Shown in pieces: positions 12,150 through 22,895 of a stretch of 64,000 nt of DNA. This DNA comes from Cycas panzhihuaensis (taxonomy: Eukaryota; Cycadophyta), in contig CM041465.1 of the NCBI GenBank assembly GCA_023213395.1, forward strand, positions 61,511,741 to 61,575,740, in the 5' to 3' direction. The position numbers were made by a program, and so were the translations under genes. Below the pieces are notes generated by a model that did not search any database, was not told the DNA's origin, and saw only the letters and a list, made by a program, of their open reading frames with translations. Within the stretch, counting starts at the first letter, position 1. Each line of letters opens with the position of its first letter.

Positions 12150-13040
12150 CACTAGCTCTCGTGTGAAACCAGAGCCATTTCCCTATGCAGCAGAGCGCCA
12201 CCCAACTTTGGAGGCACGCAGGGGGAGATATGACCGTCGGATCGGAGAGCGGAGAGAGCCAGCACGACCGACCAGACGATATGGCAGTAGCGAGACCAGA
12301 TCCAGTGAGTGGAAATCACTAAACCTGACCCAAATCGAAGTTCACAGTTTGTGGCTTATAGTGAGATATAGACTGACACATGGCATGTTGCATTGGCGGT
12401 CTGTGAGATCGAGAGGCGACAGAGGCTGGCGAGGGAGGTATTCCCTCGGTGTATGCAGAGGGGCAACCGCCCATCCAGCGGCGATGAGCCCAGAGCGTGA
12501 GGAGCCCACAGAGAGGCATTCGCCCGATGGTGAGGGTGAGGGACATATGGTGCAGAGTCCCAAGAGCACGCCACGCCCTGTGGACAACCGCAGCAGAGAG
12601 ACATGATGCGAGACGCGAGATGATGCGCGACGCGAGAGAGACAAGCTGCGAGGACGGGTCCAAACTCTAGAGGCCTGTGGTGGTGCAAAGTGAGATAGCG
12701 AGAGCAGGACCCGGTGATAATCGTCACAAAGCGCCTCCGGATGATGAGGAGGTACTCACAGGAGAGCGGGATCGTATCCAGCGACACGATCGATCGGTAG
12801 CGCAGATGGTCTCGAGGTCGAGCCGAGCAGACACGGACCCACAGCGGCGACCGAGACGACCTAGGGATGAGGAGAGCGAGGCAGCAGCCTGTGAGGCCTG
12901 AGGAGCCTCGGAGGCATGTGGTCCCTGTGAGAGGGATCACAGAGACTGGAGATAGCACCCAGAGCGGGCCACAAGAGGATATGTACATGCAGATATATGT
13001 GGGAAAGCACGGGCCTCCAGGGGGTCATATATAGGACCAT
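12150..13040 (+). pseudogene. Tat-II antisense ORF lacking the PMD-like core
   Basis: Plus-strand reading unit antisense to the retrotransposon genes. The leader (12140-12310) aligns with Tat-III 37520-37700 and Tat-IV 54530-54715. After the donor-like GTGAGTGG at 12306 the next recognisable match is GGGGCAACCGCCCATCCAGC near 12458, equivalent to about 39616 in Tat-III; so roughly 1.8 kb including the PMD-like core is missing. What follows is Arg/Glu-rich, equivalent to the coiled-coil tail of the other copies. The frame 12163-12606 opens with GTG rather than ATG, and stops interrupt the rest, so this copy is probably not a functional protein. Confidence 0.55.
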
Positions 13041-13635
13041 ATGATTGTACCCCCCTGCAAGGATGCCGGCTTCCCAAGATGTATGATGACATGACTTTTG
13101 ATATGTATATATATATGCATGGGGTGATTGGAACCCCACTTAGATATGAGATGCTGTGTATGATGTGTCATATGTGGATGATATGTATATTTATTCTTGT
13201 GTATTATGAATGTTATGTTGCAGATGTTTTATGTTGTGTATATTTTGTTATATGATGCACACGTTTCCCCCCATGTACGACCACACGCCTAACAGGGGCA
13301 CACACACACGCCGTGAGTGGGACGACATAGAAGTGTGAGGTTAGGGAGCGTGACGGGTACATGTCTAGGAGAGCATAGTGGGATGTCACGAAGGAAGCAA
13401 TGCGGGGAGAGGGGAGCAACGATGCCCCCAAGTGCCTTCCTGATTGGGGGATGCCCAAGCAAGACGACACAAGGGTTCCCAAGAGAGTATGGGAACGCGG
13501 GTTCCGCGGAAGGAACCGAAAAGAAGAAGAAGTCCATCTTAAGTTGCCACTCTACCCGTGGTTGGGAAGAATGGGGACAACTTAAGATGGTAGTTTAGGC
13601 TCATTTCGGAGCAAGGCGAAGGAATCGTCGAGGGA
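13040..13635. other. Convergent intergenic region with an inverted repeat
   Basis: Lies between the 3' end of the antisense unit (plus) and the 3' end of integrase (minus). It starts with an AT-rich stretch of TATATAT and TATTTTGTTATATG type, which could be the 3' untranslated end of the antisense transcript. It ends with a perfect 13-bp inverted repeat, CCATCTTAAGTTG at 13534-13546 and its complement at 13578-13590. I see no gene in it. Confidence 0.55.
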
Positions 13636-14850
13636 TCATGCGTAAAACTTCTTAAGAAACATCCCATTAACAACTTTCTCAAATTTGAGCCCTTCCAGGG
13701 TGGCTATCCTGTAAGCACCATTATCGAGGGATTCGATAATGACAAAGGGACCAACCCATCGGGGTTTGAATTTGGTCAAACAGTCATGGAGATATTCGAG
13801 CTTGAGGACGTAGTCCCCAGGAAACAAAGGGCAGGAACGAAGGCATTTATCATGAGCCCTTTGTGAGCGGGCTTTGGATGCTAGGTTAGCCTGATAGGCG
13901 GCTAAGCATCTCTCATCCAAAGCTTCGAGGTCGAGCAGGCGGGCCTGCCGGATCAACTCTTCGTCGATGAAACCTCGAAGGGAAACTCGCAGAGAAGGGA
14001 TCTCCACCTCCAATGGGAGCACCGCCTCAGTACCATAGACCAGGGAGAACGAGGTCATTCCCGTGGCGGAACGGATAGAGGTACGATAAGCCCACAAGGC
14101 GTAGGCGGTGAAGGTGCCAATCCCTCTGGGATTGAGCAACGGTTTTCTTAAGGATGCTGACAAGAGTCTTATTAAAAGACTCCACCTGGCCATTCGCCTA
14201 AGGGTAATAAGGGGAAGAAGTCTTATGAGAGATTTTGAACTTCCCACAAAGCTCATCCACCTCCTTATTACAAAAAGGAGTTCCATTGTCGGTGATTAGG
14301 ACATCCTAATTCAAAGCAGTAAATGATGTCTGGTAAATGAACGTAGCAATTATTTTAGGGGTAGTGATCAAGGGATGGCCTCGCCCATTTGGTGAAATAC
14401 TGTGGCGCTCAAGATGAACTTGTCGCGACGAAGGTGGGGAGATAGCTCCAACGAGGTCTAGCCCCCACTGAGCGAAAGGCCACGGCGAAACAATAGGATG
14501 CAAGGCCTCGGAAGGCACATGGGAAATGTTGGCATGCTCTTAACATCGCCAACATTTCCGAGCAAAAGCATGAGCGTCTCTAAAAAGAGACGGCCAAAAA
14601 TAGCCCATGCGAAGGATCCTCTGAGCCATAGACTGGCCCCCAAAGTGACCTCCACAAATGCCGTGATGGCATTCGCGAAGCACTTGGTCGGCTTCATCAA
14701 CAGTGACGCAGCGGAGGAGGACCCCGTCGAAGGACCTCTTATACAACACCTCATCCATGAGGAGGTATTGCCTGGCAGAAGTCCGGATACAAGATTTGAC
14801 TTTGTTACTAGCGTCGGGGAGGTATCGCAGCTGTGTGAGATACCGCACTA
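13636..14850 (-). CDS. Tat-II integrase, frameshifted
   Basis: Integrase joins the element's cDNA ends to host DNA. Visible in order on minus: HHCC zinc finger (14540-14700; HHGICGGHFGG, then KCWRC), first catalytic Asp in GLDLVGAI (about 14465), second Asp in ITDNGTPF (about 14285-14310), Glu in QVESFNKT (about 14180), then a long C-terminal part (14110-13636) with WVGPFVIIES, the GPF/Y module. There is no chromodomain, as expected outside the chromoviruses. At least three frame changes separate these pieces, so the enzyme is not encoded as one protein in this sequence. Confidence 0.85.
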
Positions 14851-15105
14851 TGTCACCGTACCACTCATTGTCGATGAGCGGATGGGGAGGAGCTCCCTAA
14901 ATCATCAAGATGGACTCATCGGGGAGAGAGTCGTCAATGGGAGTATCAAAGGAGTTAGGGATAGGGGCGTCCGCAAGTTGCTCAGCCACTATCATGCCCT
15001 TCTTTGATTTCTGGTTAACGATAAGGAGATCAAATTCTTGGAGTAGGACGGCCCAACGACCGGCCTACCACAACCGAACGTAAGTAAGTATCTCAAGGGA
15101 TCAGA

Positions 15106-16152
15106 TTAAATGATCACCTTGGTAGTATTGCCGAGCAAGTAGTGCCTAAACTTCTTGGTAGCATGGACCAAGGAGAGGCATTCCTTCTCGGCAGGGGAAT
15201 AGTTAATCTCAGCAGCCACGAGAGTGCGACTGATGAAATATATAGCCCTCTCAGTTCCTGAGTCGTCCTCCTGAACGAGCATAGCGCCCAAGGATTCGTC
15301 AGTTGCTGAGGTATACAGGATGAAGGGCCTATCGAACCGGGGAGGCGCCAATGTAGGAGTGGAAGCCAAGGCTTCCTTGAGTCCTTCGAAGGCCTTTTGG
15401 GTCTTGTCGGACCAGGCAAAAGGGGCTCCCTTCTTCAACAGGTTTGTGAGGGGTTTAGCGCTTACAGCGAAGTCGGCTAAGAAGCACCTGAGGAAACCGG
15501 GCCTACCTAGAAACGACTTAATCTGCCGTTGAGTTCTAGGAGGCGGCATGTCGAGGATCGCCCTGACTTTGTCAGGGTCGATCTGAATTCCCAGCTTGGA
15601 TACGAGGAATCCAAGGAGTTTGCCTGAGGTAACGGCAAACACACATTTAAGCGGATTAAGGCTGACGTGATACTCGTGGCATCGTGAGAAGATGGCACGC
15701 AAGTCAGAAGGATGATGGGTTCTCACACGGGAAAGACCCATCATATCATCCATAAAGACCTCCAACGTGTCGTTGATGAGGTCGTGGAAGATGAAATGCA
15801 TGGCTCTTTGGTAAGTAGCACCTGCATTTTTAAGGCCAAAGGGCATCGCCTTGTGGCGAAGGTACCCCAGGAGTAGTGAAGGCATCTTATGGCGGTCTTC
15901 GGGAGAAATCAATTTGGTTATGTAGAAGCCGTCTATTAGGGACATCACTTCGAATCCGGCGGTGCGATCAATGATCTGATCTAAGAAGGGTAACGGGAAA
16001 TTGTCCTTAGGACAAGCGTTGTTGATGTCGCGAAATTCGACACATATACGGATTGCCCCGTTCTTTTTAGCAACGGGAACAATGTTGGAGACCCACTTGG
16101 GGTAATCAATAGAGGTAATGAGTCCAGTGTCCAAAAGCTTTTCTACCTCCAT
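15106..16152 (-). CDS. Tat-II reverse transcriptase and degenerate RNase H
   Basis: 348-residue open frame. RT motifs: NIVPVAKKNG, RDINNACPKDNFPLP, MPFGLKNAGATYQRAM, the VFMDDMMG active site, NPLKCVFAV and a SFLGRPGFLRCFLADFA segment. From about residue 280 comes RNase H: the usual first catalytic Asp is replaced (LYTSATDESLGAML), while the SPAEKECLSLVHA Glu helix is kept. Loss of the first RNase H centre is typical of Tat elements that carry a second RNase H. Between DGF and MPFGLKN the protein reads off-frame compared with Tat-III (DNFSSYNQIQI), because compensating single-base indels bracket it; activity is therefore doubtful. Confidence 0.88.
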   Translation of the reverse strand: MEVEKLLDTGLITSIDYPKWVSNIVPVAKKNGAIRICVEFRDINNACPKDNFPLPFLDQIIDRTAGFEVMSLIDGFYITKLISPEDRHKMPSLLLGYLRHKAMPFGLKNAGATYQRAMHFIFHDLINDTLEVFMDDMMGLSRVRTHHPSDLRAIFSRCHEYHVSLNPLKCVFAVTSGKLLGFLVSKLGIQIDPDKVRAILDMPPPRTQRQIKSFLGRPGFLRCFLADFAVSAKPLTNLLKKGAPFAWSDKTQKAFEGLKEALASTPTLAPPRFDRPFILYTSATDESLGAMLVQEDDSGTERAIYFISRTLVAAEINYSPAEKECLSLVHATKKFRHYLLGNTTKVII

Positions 16153-16489
16153 CTTGACGGTAAAAGCTTGTGAAGGACGTACGACGCATGGGCGCCAGGA
16201 AGGGTGGTGAGGTTATGGGTGACAATCGAGGGGTCGATTCCCTTCATGTCAGCATAATCCCACGCGAAAATGTCTCGAAACTCCTGGAACAGAAGGGAGT
16301 ATTCCCTTACCTCATCAGGAGAGCATTCCGACCCAACCTTAATGACCTTGCCCGGGGCCAAGACTACGTCCTGGGTTGCCCCCATGCACATGGCGTTGCC
16401 CTCCTCGAAGTGGAGAGGGGCAAGATCAACGGGAGGAGGAGGAATAGGAGACGGGATCGGATCGACAAGCGTGGATCCGACCACGAGGA

Positions 16490-17610
16490 TCTTCTAGTGA
16501 CTAAGCCGGTGGTGACCAGAAGGCAGGTTAGGCGCAAGGCCTGCTAGATGCTCGAGCAGGGCTTCATCGTCCTCGAAATAATCCACCCCATGGATGACCT
16601 TACTTTGAGTAGGAGAAGCGCCGGAGGGAGCGAGAGCAACGGGACCGTGATGACCATCGGGTTGCTCAGCTTCCTCATAGAAATCTGAAGGAAAAACAGA
16701 AAGGTGACCCTCAGAAGGAGCAAAAGGCAATTCCTCGAAACCATTACCTACGGGGGGTAACGAAAAAGGAGAAATGCCGACAGGCAGGTCAACACGAGCG
16801 ATGACGTACGACATGCACGAAGGGCTAGCCTCACCAACGAGAGGGGTTTTAGACGGGGATCTAGAACAAGGCAGGTGCGGCCTATTGGCGCGAAGGAAAG
16901 AGACGGGGTAAGGACAATCCTCGTCTTCGTCGAGCGACTCATCATCACGAACAGGCGGTACCCGTAACTCCCAACGCCAATAGGGGCGAACCGCGTGAGA
17001 CTAGGAGGAGAAGACGCGTGGTCTTCTTCAGATGGGTTAGGTATCCCAATAGAGCAAGCCGAGGCATGAGTGGATGAACCTTGGTTTGCTGAACTGGTAG
17101 AGCGAGTTTGTTTAGTAAAAGGGCGTTCACGGGGGATCACTCTCATTTGTCCATCATGGACGAATTTAAGTTGTCCCCAAAGGGTCGAGCACACGGCTCC
17201 CATTTGATTGAGCCATGGATGACCAAGAAGGAGGTTGTAGTCCACATCAACGTCAAGGACTACAACATCGGCGAAACAGTCTTACCCTCAAGGGTAAGCG
17301 GAATCACGAGATCCCGGAGGGTCTTCTCGCCATCACATACCCTTGGCATCGCCAGGGAACAGGTTCCAAGGCGGAAATACCAAGCTCTTGCATGACACGC
17401 AAGGGCATGGCATTGACGGAAGAACCGTTGTCGACAACAGTTCTTCGAAGAGTACAACAGCGTGTCGATGGTGATGGTGAATGGGAAGTTCCACTGACGT
17501 TCCCTTTCACCGGCAGGGGGAAGATCCTTAGGATCAAAGGAAATAGCGGGTCCACCACCTTGGGTGACACCCAAAGCGTGGACAGGTACGTCACTTGATC
17601 CTAAAGCTTC
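16490..17610 (-). CDS. Tat-II protease and linker, frameshifted
   Basis: Aspartic protease that cuts the polyprotein. The active-site piece lies at 17304-17594: RRTVVDNGSSVNAMPLRVM, with the DNGSS form common in Tat and Athila proteases. After a frame change comes DYNLLLGHPWLNQMGAVCST at 17160-17245, the conserved C-terminal signature of these proteases. A Ser/Pro-rich linker with IGVGSYGY follows, and 16143-16484 carries the N-terminal RT approach (DVVLAPGKVIKVG, FRDIFAWDYADMKGIDPSI). One polyprotein was clearly intended but the frame changes several times. Confidence 0.8.
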
Positions 17611-17737
17611 CAGGAGGAGGGCCCGTTGCTCGGGATAACTCCTTAGAACGTCCATCAAGGACATTCCTGCAGCGACCGTATGGAGCTCGTCCACGACCGA
17701 GAAAGGCTTACCTTCCCGGTGGGTTGGGTAAGTACCC

Positions 17738-20195
17738 TTAAGTCGTAACGACCGGGCGTCTGAGGAATAGCCTTGGGAAAAAGAGGGACTTCCGGAGGAA
17801 GGGTCTCCGGAAGAGGGTCGGAAGGAGCGGGAGGACAAAAGCTCCCACTGCTTCCTTGGCGGCTTGAGATCGCGTGAGGGCAAAAGTGGGAGTTGCTTCA
17901 AGCAACTGGATCACCTTCTTCCCACATTGCACGGGTCGTGAAGGCGACGGGGTGCGACGGCTAGGAGAACGAGAAGAGGAAGAAGAATTCTGAGCGCCCT
18001 TCCCTTTATCGCGGGAAGGATGGGGATCAGGCGATCTTCCTCGGTTACGGTTGTTCTTGGTTTGGGTATTGCGATCACGTTCCCCGTGCTTAGGGAACGG
18101 ATCCTTATAAACTGGTTGATCCAAATTAGGCCTTGAGGCCCGTTTGGGAGAAGAATCGCGTCGAGGGGCATCCTTTGGATGCTGGGCCCTACAACGCGAA
18201 TCGTCGTGGAAGCAATCCCCATGAATGGAGCACCACTTCCTCTCAAGCGGGGGGTCAGACCTCCTCGCTGAGGAAGGGGCGGCGTTTCCATTCCTGGGAA
18301 AAGGAGCTTGGGTAGTTTGTTGGACTTGCTTGTTTGACATAGGGGATGAAGGAGCTTGAAGCTTGAGCTCCTTCATCGTACGCTCAAATGAGCGTATAGC
18401 TGATGTGAGAGGGTCTAAAGTCCTCTCGGTAGGATGAGAGGAAGACCGCGTCAGCTGGGAAGGTTTGGTATCTTTGGTAGGGGGTGGTGCCTCACTACCG
18501 TGAGGGCTTAAGAGGTTTCTTGAGACCCGCTTGGATCTCAATAGCCTCCAACGCCAAGCACTTGGCGATCGCAGAATCGCATGTGGTCGCCCCTATCTTG
18601 AGGACTTCCACGTGGACTTTGGGACGAAGCGCATTGACGAACAGGTCTCGCTTCAGCTCCTCGGGCAATGTTGCCTTAGTGGAGTGAAGCAAGTCGTGGA
18701 ATCATCTCATCGTGACCTTGTTTGAGCAAGAGAAGAGACTTCATTCCGCTCTCGAATGGACGAGCTACATCAAAATAGTTGATGAACTCATCCACCACCA
18801 TCGGAATGAATGGATCGAATGGGCGGGGAGACTAGAGAACCATTTGAGGGTGTCACCGCAAGGATCTAGGAAATAGTTTCATCAAAATATGGTCAGAAGC
18901 CCAAGAATCGATGCATGCCATAGAAAAACTACGGACATGCTCCGCTGGGTCTTGCGACGAAGTCCCATCGAATCTATGAACTTTAGGGGGATGAGGCGGC
19001 AAGTTGGTTCGCAACGCCTTAACCGAAAGAGGGGTTGACCTAAAGTCCATGAAGGGGCTCGCCTTGCTCGAATCAGTAGGATCAACGAATGTCGAGTAGG
19101 TAACGCACAAGGAGGCGGGTGGGGTGGAACACCCATCCCTCCTGAGGAAGCGCCTCCGAAAAGAGGCGGGGGTAAGCACCTTGAAGGGAGTCGGGTTCCC
19201 TCGCGAAGGCACAACTGATGGGATTGCACCGAAGAAGGGCAAGACGGATGTGGAACCGGGTTTTATGATATGGGCCAATTGTAGGTGGAGCAACCCCATA
19301 TGGGTAGAAGTGATCCACCCCATAAACGGGAAGACGACTTCCTCTACCCTGCCCCCAAGGTTGAGAGGTATATCCTGGGGGAACGTAGAAGGAAGCACCA
19401 ACGTGCTGGGCTGGAGGATGCATGGGAGCGGATCCCATGTGACTAGTGGTTGGAAAGCTAGTAGGGCCAATAGGCCTACTAGGGATGGTATGTGCCACAT
19501 TAGGAGATGGCACATTGGTTTGATTAGGAGCGGGTATGCTAACTCTCAGTTGAGGGAAAGACACACCATGAGAAGATCCTAAGGCATTAGGACCTTGATG
19601 AGAGATTTGAAGGTGCCACGCACGCCCCCACTGCAGGGAATGAGTGGGACGTACGTGTAGGCACGAAAGGATTTGTGGTCATAGGAAGGGTGAATGAGGG
19701 TGAAGCATGAGGTGGGGGAGCAGAAGAGAAAGAGGCCCCTCCACGAAGGACATCCTCAAACCACCTAGGACGCGGTAAAGCATGTTGGCAAGAACACTCA
19801 TTGAAAGCTTCAACTACGTCAACGGGAGGAGTCCCAACACACTCGTAAGAGGTGATCTAACCTCAAACAAGGCAGATCTTAGAACGTTCCTCATAAGAAT
19901 TGCCAACTACGTGGCAACCCTCAAGAGGAACGGGTCCTTCCACAGTGTGGATAGAAGGATGAGCATCGAAAGAAAGGGATTGGTCGTTTGGATAATAAAG
20001 GGGGTCGTCACCCTCTTGGGTGGACCCGGGAATAACAGGAAGGAAGGCATGGGTTTCCATGGCTGAAGTATAGTAGGTCCAATCGGAAGAGTATCCCTCC
20101 ATAGTCGGATCGGAATCCGACGAGGCAAGAAGGCGATACTCGGGGTCCTCTAACAAAGGAGGTAGACCGCGCAAACGACGAGAGAAACGCCGCAT
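17738..20195 (-). CDS. Tat-II gag, frameshifted
   Basis: Start chosen at the ATG at 20195 (MRRFSRRLRG), about 140 bp inside the primer-binding site. Pieces in order: acidic N-terminus (20195-19863), Pro/Gly/His-rich segment (19564-19082), SFMDFRSTPLS...NLPPHPPKVHRFDG (about 19050), capsid helices with LPEELKRDLFVNALRPKV and CLALEAIEIQAGLKKPL (18692-18495), then a basic Ser/Arg-rich tail (18541-17738). The tail holds a knuckle of the CxxHGxxxHxxxxC type (WCSIHGDCFHDDSRC), characteristic of Tat Gag. The frame changes at least three times. Confidence 0.8.
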
Positions 20196-20339
20196 GCAAA
20201 GTCAACCGACAATGTTAGGAAAGGAGAAAAGCGAAAACACATGCGTTGGGGTGCCCAACGTGGAAATCAAGATAAGTATGAAAAGGATCACACAAGAGTA
20301 GCGAAACCAACCAAGAGAGCGAGACTAGCTCCCTTGGCG

Positions 20340-20357
20340 GGTCCAAGATGGTCGCAG
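20340..20357 (-). promoter_or_regulatory. Tat-II primer-binding site
   Basis: Directly inside the 5' LTR. Plus strand GGTCCAAGATGGTCGCAG resembles the tRNA 3' end complemented in Tat-III (47786-47805), with a few bases missing. Confidence 0.5.
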
Positions 20358-22895
20358 TGACGCTACTGCTACGGATAACTACCTAACTGATAGGCGTGGG
20401 AGGAGTAAGTGATGAAATGATAGAAAGTAGAACCTAATGGGCGGGTAACTACCACGCAGAGCGCTCTGTGCGCCGGAGCGCGAGTTCGGGGTCTGCAATG
20501 GAGTATGGCTACTATTGGGTGACCCTTCACCACCTTGAGCAAGGGGCGAAGGTACGAGGATGAACTGAGTTGACTGGGAATAGGACCCTCCCACCCTTGG
20601 GTGGCGGAAGAGAAGGCCCTCGGAGACAGGCCAAGAGTAATCCTACGCAACCTGACCGGATGCACGAGCGATGCAGGAAGCAAGGCGCTCGTATGGTTAA
20701 GGAAAAGGAAGGAAAGGTAAGGACAAAGAAAACTCTTACAATCTTTCCTACGGATAATAGGGGTGCATGCAACAAAGCAAACAAATACAAAGTAATTTCC
20801 TTTTAATCTTTCAATGTTCTAATTACTAAGAAAAGAATAAAAGGAAGAACCGTGGTAGCGAAGAGGAAAGGAAGCGTGCACTGGGCCGAAGGCGTCTTGA
20901 GATGACGTAGCCTCCACGAGGAGCACCCAACCACTCCGCGACGCATCTGGGATGCGGATGCAACAAGGGCAAAGGGGTTCCTTACCCTCCTGGAAAAGTA
21001 AATGCAATACCAAAGGAAGGAAGGAAAGGACCGCTAACTAGTAAATGAGATAGCATAAAACATGATACATGCAACGAGCACTTACTGCAGAGAGAGGCCA
21101 CCCGCAACGTTCTCCGCGCGTCTCGAGTACCTGCAAGCAACAAGGGTCTCCCTCTTCCCGAAGGAAGAGCACTAACATGCAACGCAAAGATCTAACAATA
21201 TATGTCTAGCAACATAAGCAAGAGTCTAAATATACATGCGTTAGTGTTAGTCCAATAAGGGAAAATACCAAAGGAAAGTGACCCAAATGAAAGGAAACAA
21301 CAAGGCAAGCCTCAGAGTGGCCTACTTCCCGCAAAAGGTGCCCCAACCTCCCCCCAGGAGCCACAAGGCAGCGAGGAGAAAGTCAAGAACCAAGGCTGGA
21401 AAAATGGTTGAAAAAAAAGGGGCAAGAGAGACCCAAAGATACCCACGGGGGACCGGGATGCTACGGGGAGCAAACCGGGTGACCGTGGAGCAAGGGTGAA
21501 GCAAGAACTCGTAGTTGGGGCCTATGGATGGTACCCAAACTCGAACAAAGGGTCCCAAATCAGTGCTGCAACTTGTGACAGTCACTGGTTCATGCGACAA
21601 AGGAGCCTTCAAACCCTTGTTTACAAGCCAAGAGGAGCACGAGGCGAGAGGGAGGTTTTGGGGGCTAAGAGCCGCCTAGGGAGCGTGGAAGGTGGTACGG
21701 AATCCACCCAGCTCCTCTCCAAAACCTATGCAACCCCTCAACGCCGCTGCCTTGGACAGTAAACGCAGGCAAGAAGCACAGGGAGAGTGGTAGAACAGTC
21801 CTCCAAAGGGAGGAAAAACTAACTCTCACGAAACATGTAGGAACAAATAAGCTGAAGCATAAATATCACAAAAGACAAATGCAAAATGAAGAGTACCTGG
21901 GGAGGGGAGGCAAGGGATTTGCCTCAGCTAAAGGACAGCGAAGAAGGGCTGGAAAAATAGCCCAGATCTGGAGTGGAGCAGGCTTGAAGCCCTGCTACGG
22001 GGTGTGACGGGAAACACCTGCAAACGGGGAACTCAGATCGCCTGGTAGAAACCACCGAAACCGCTTCAAAGGAGCCCTCCAAGCTTTGAGGGCCGAGAGA
22101 ATGTCTCAAAGCCAAAGGAGAGTCAAGGTCAGATGAAGAGGTGCAGTCCAACAAAGAATAAACAACAGAGAAGAGCAGAGCAGGAGAGTGTTTTTCTTGA
22201 GAGCAACTTCAAAAGTGAGCCAAAAATCCTTGAAAATGAGCCAAAAAGGGCTTAAGTATTCAAGCAAAACCCTAAACCTGCGATTAGGGCGCGGTGGAGG
22301 AGAAATAAAGCCTTGAGCCACGTGGCGCTTTAATAAATGCGAAATTGCCACGACAGATTTTAAAAATAATCTGAGACAGTCGTACCGCCGGAATATTCGC
22401 GGTACCGCGGATATTCCGCAGCATCTAAAAATCTGGCAGTACGTGCCTAGGGCAGAGAATGGGGCCCACCAACCAGTCCAGGTTGGGGGCAGACGACCGA
22501 AAAGGCTGACATAACGCTAAAACACCCACCCGGGAGTAAACAAGCCAACAAAACGGGTCCAAAGGAGCAAAAATAGGGCTCGAGTGGGGTGGCAAGTTGA
22601 CCAAACGATGATGAGTCATCACACAAGTGAGGTGGCGCAAACCTAGTGGATCCGGAGCGAGGAGGGCGATGGAAGCAATACGGTCACTGTGGTGCCACAC
22701 TCACTGGGAGTGTGCCCCTGCTATAGTCGTCATAGGCTAAAATAAGTGTGGACGACTACAAGGCCGCCCACAAAGTCATACACATGCAGATACGCAAGCA
22801 AACATCCAGTAAAAGAAAGCGATGATAATGCAAGAGACATACCTGCACTTACCTGAGTCGGTGATTCCGTATCCATTCCCGGAAGCCGGGAAACA
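20358..22895 (-). repeat. Tat-II 5' LTR
   Basis: Starts TGACGCTACTGC on plus and ends GGGAAACA, followed by TATTC. It would promote the genomic RNA leftward. It includes a near-perfect 28-bp palindrome at 22390-22417 and the ATAAA stem-loop near 22319-22352. The frames inside it show no known domain. Confidence 0.92.
22390..22417. repeat. 28-bp near-perfect palindrome in the Tat-II LTR
   Basis: Centred on CGCGGTACCGCG, with outer arms GGAATATT and ATATTCC; two mismatched positions. The left LTR copy (10311-10337) keeps the outer arms but has lost the centre. Confidence 0.7.

Larger units (their letters stand above)
8265..22895 (-). mobile_element. Tat-II: complete 14.6-kb Ty3/gypsy Tat-type element
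   Basis: A full element: 2539-bp left (3') LTR at 8265-10803, 2538-bp right (5') LTR at 20358-22895, and a TATTC duplication at 8260-8264 and 22896-22900. Sense order on minus is gag, protease, RT/RNase H, integrase, an antisense ORF, then archaeal-type RNase H. It is far richer in G+C and CpG than its surroundings and its frames are the longest of the Tat copies, so it is a younger insertion into the Tat-I LTR. Several frames are shifted by single-base deletions. Confidence 0.92.

Noticed and set aside
12356-12988. 210-residue minus frame opposite the antisense unit
   Set aside because: Mirror of the Arg/Glu-rich plus frame; composition (Ser, Cys, Leu, His) is what antisense of such a frame gives, and no homologous frame exists in the other copies.
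14498-15007. 169-residue plus frame over the integrase region
   Set aside because: Shadow of the integrase zinc-finger and linker sequence on minus.
16170-16547. 125-residue plus frame
   Set aside because: Shadow of the protease-RT linker.
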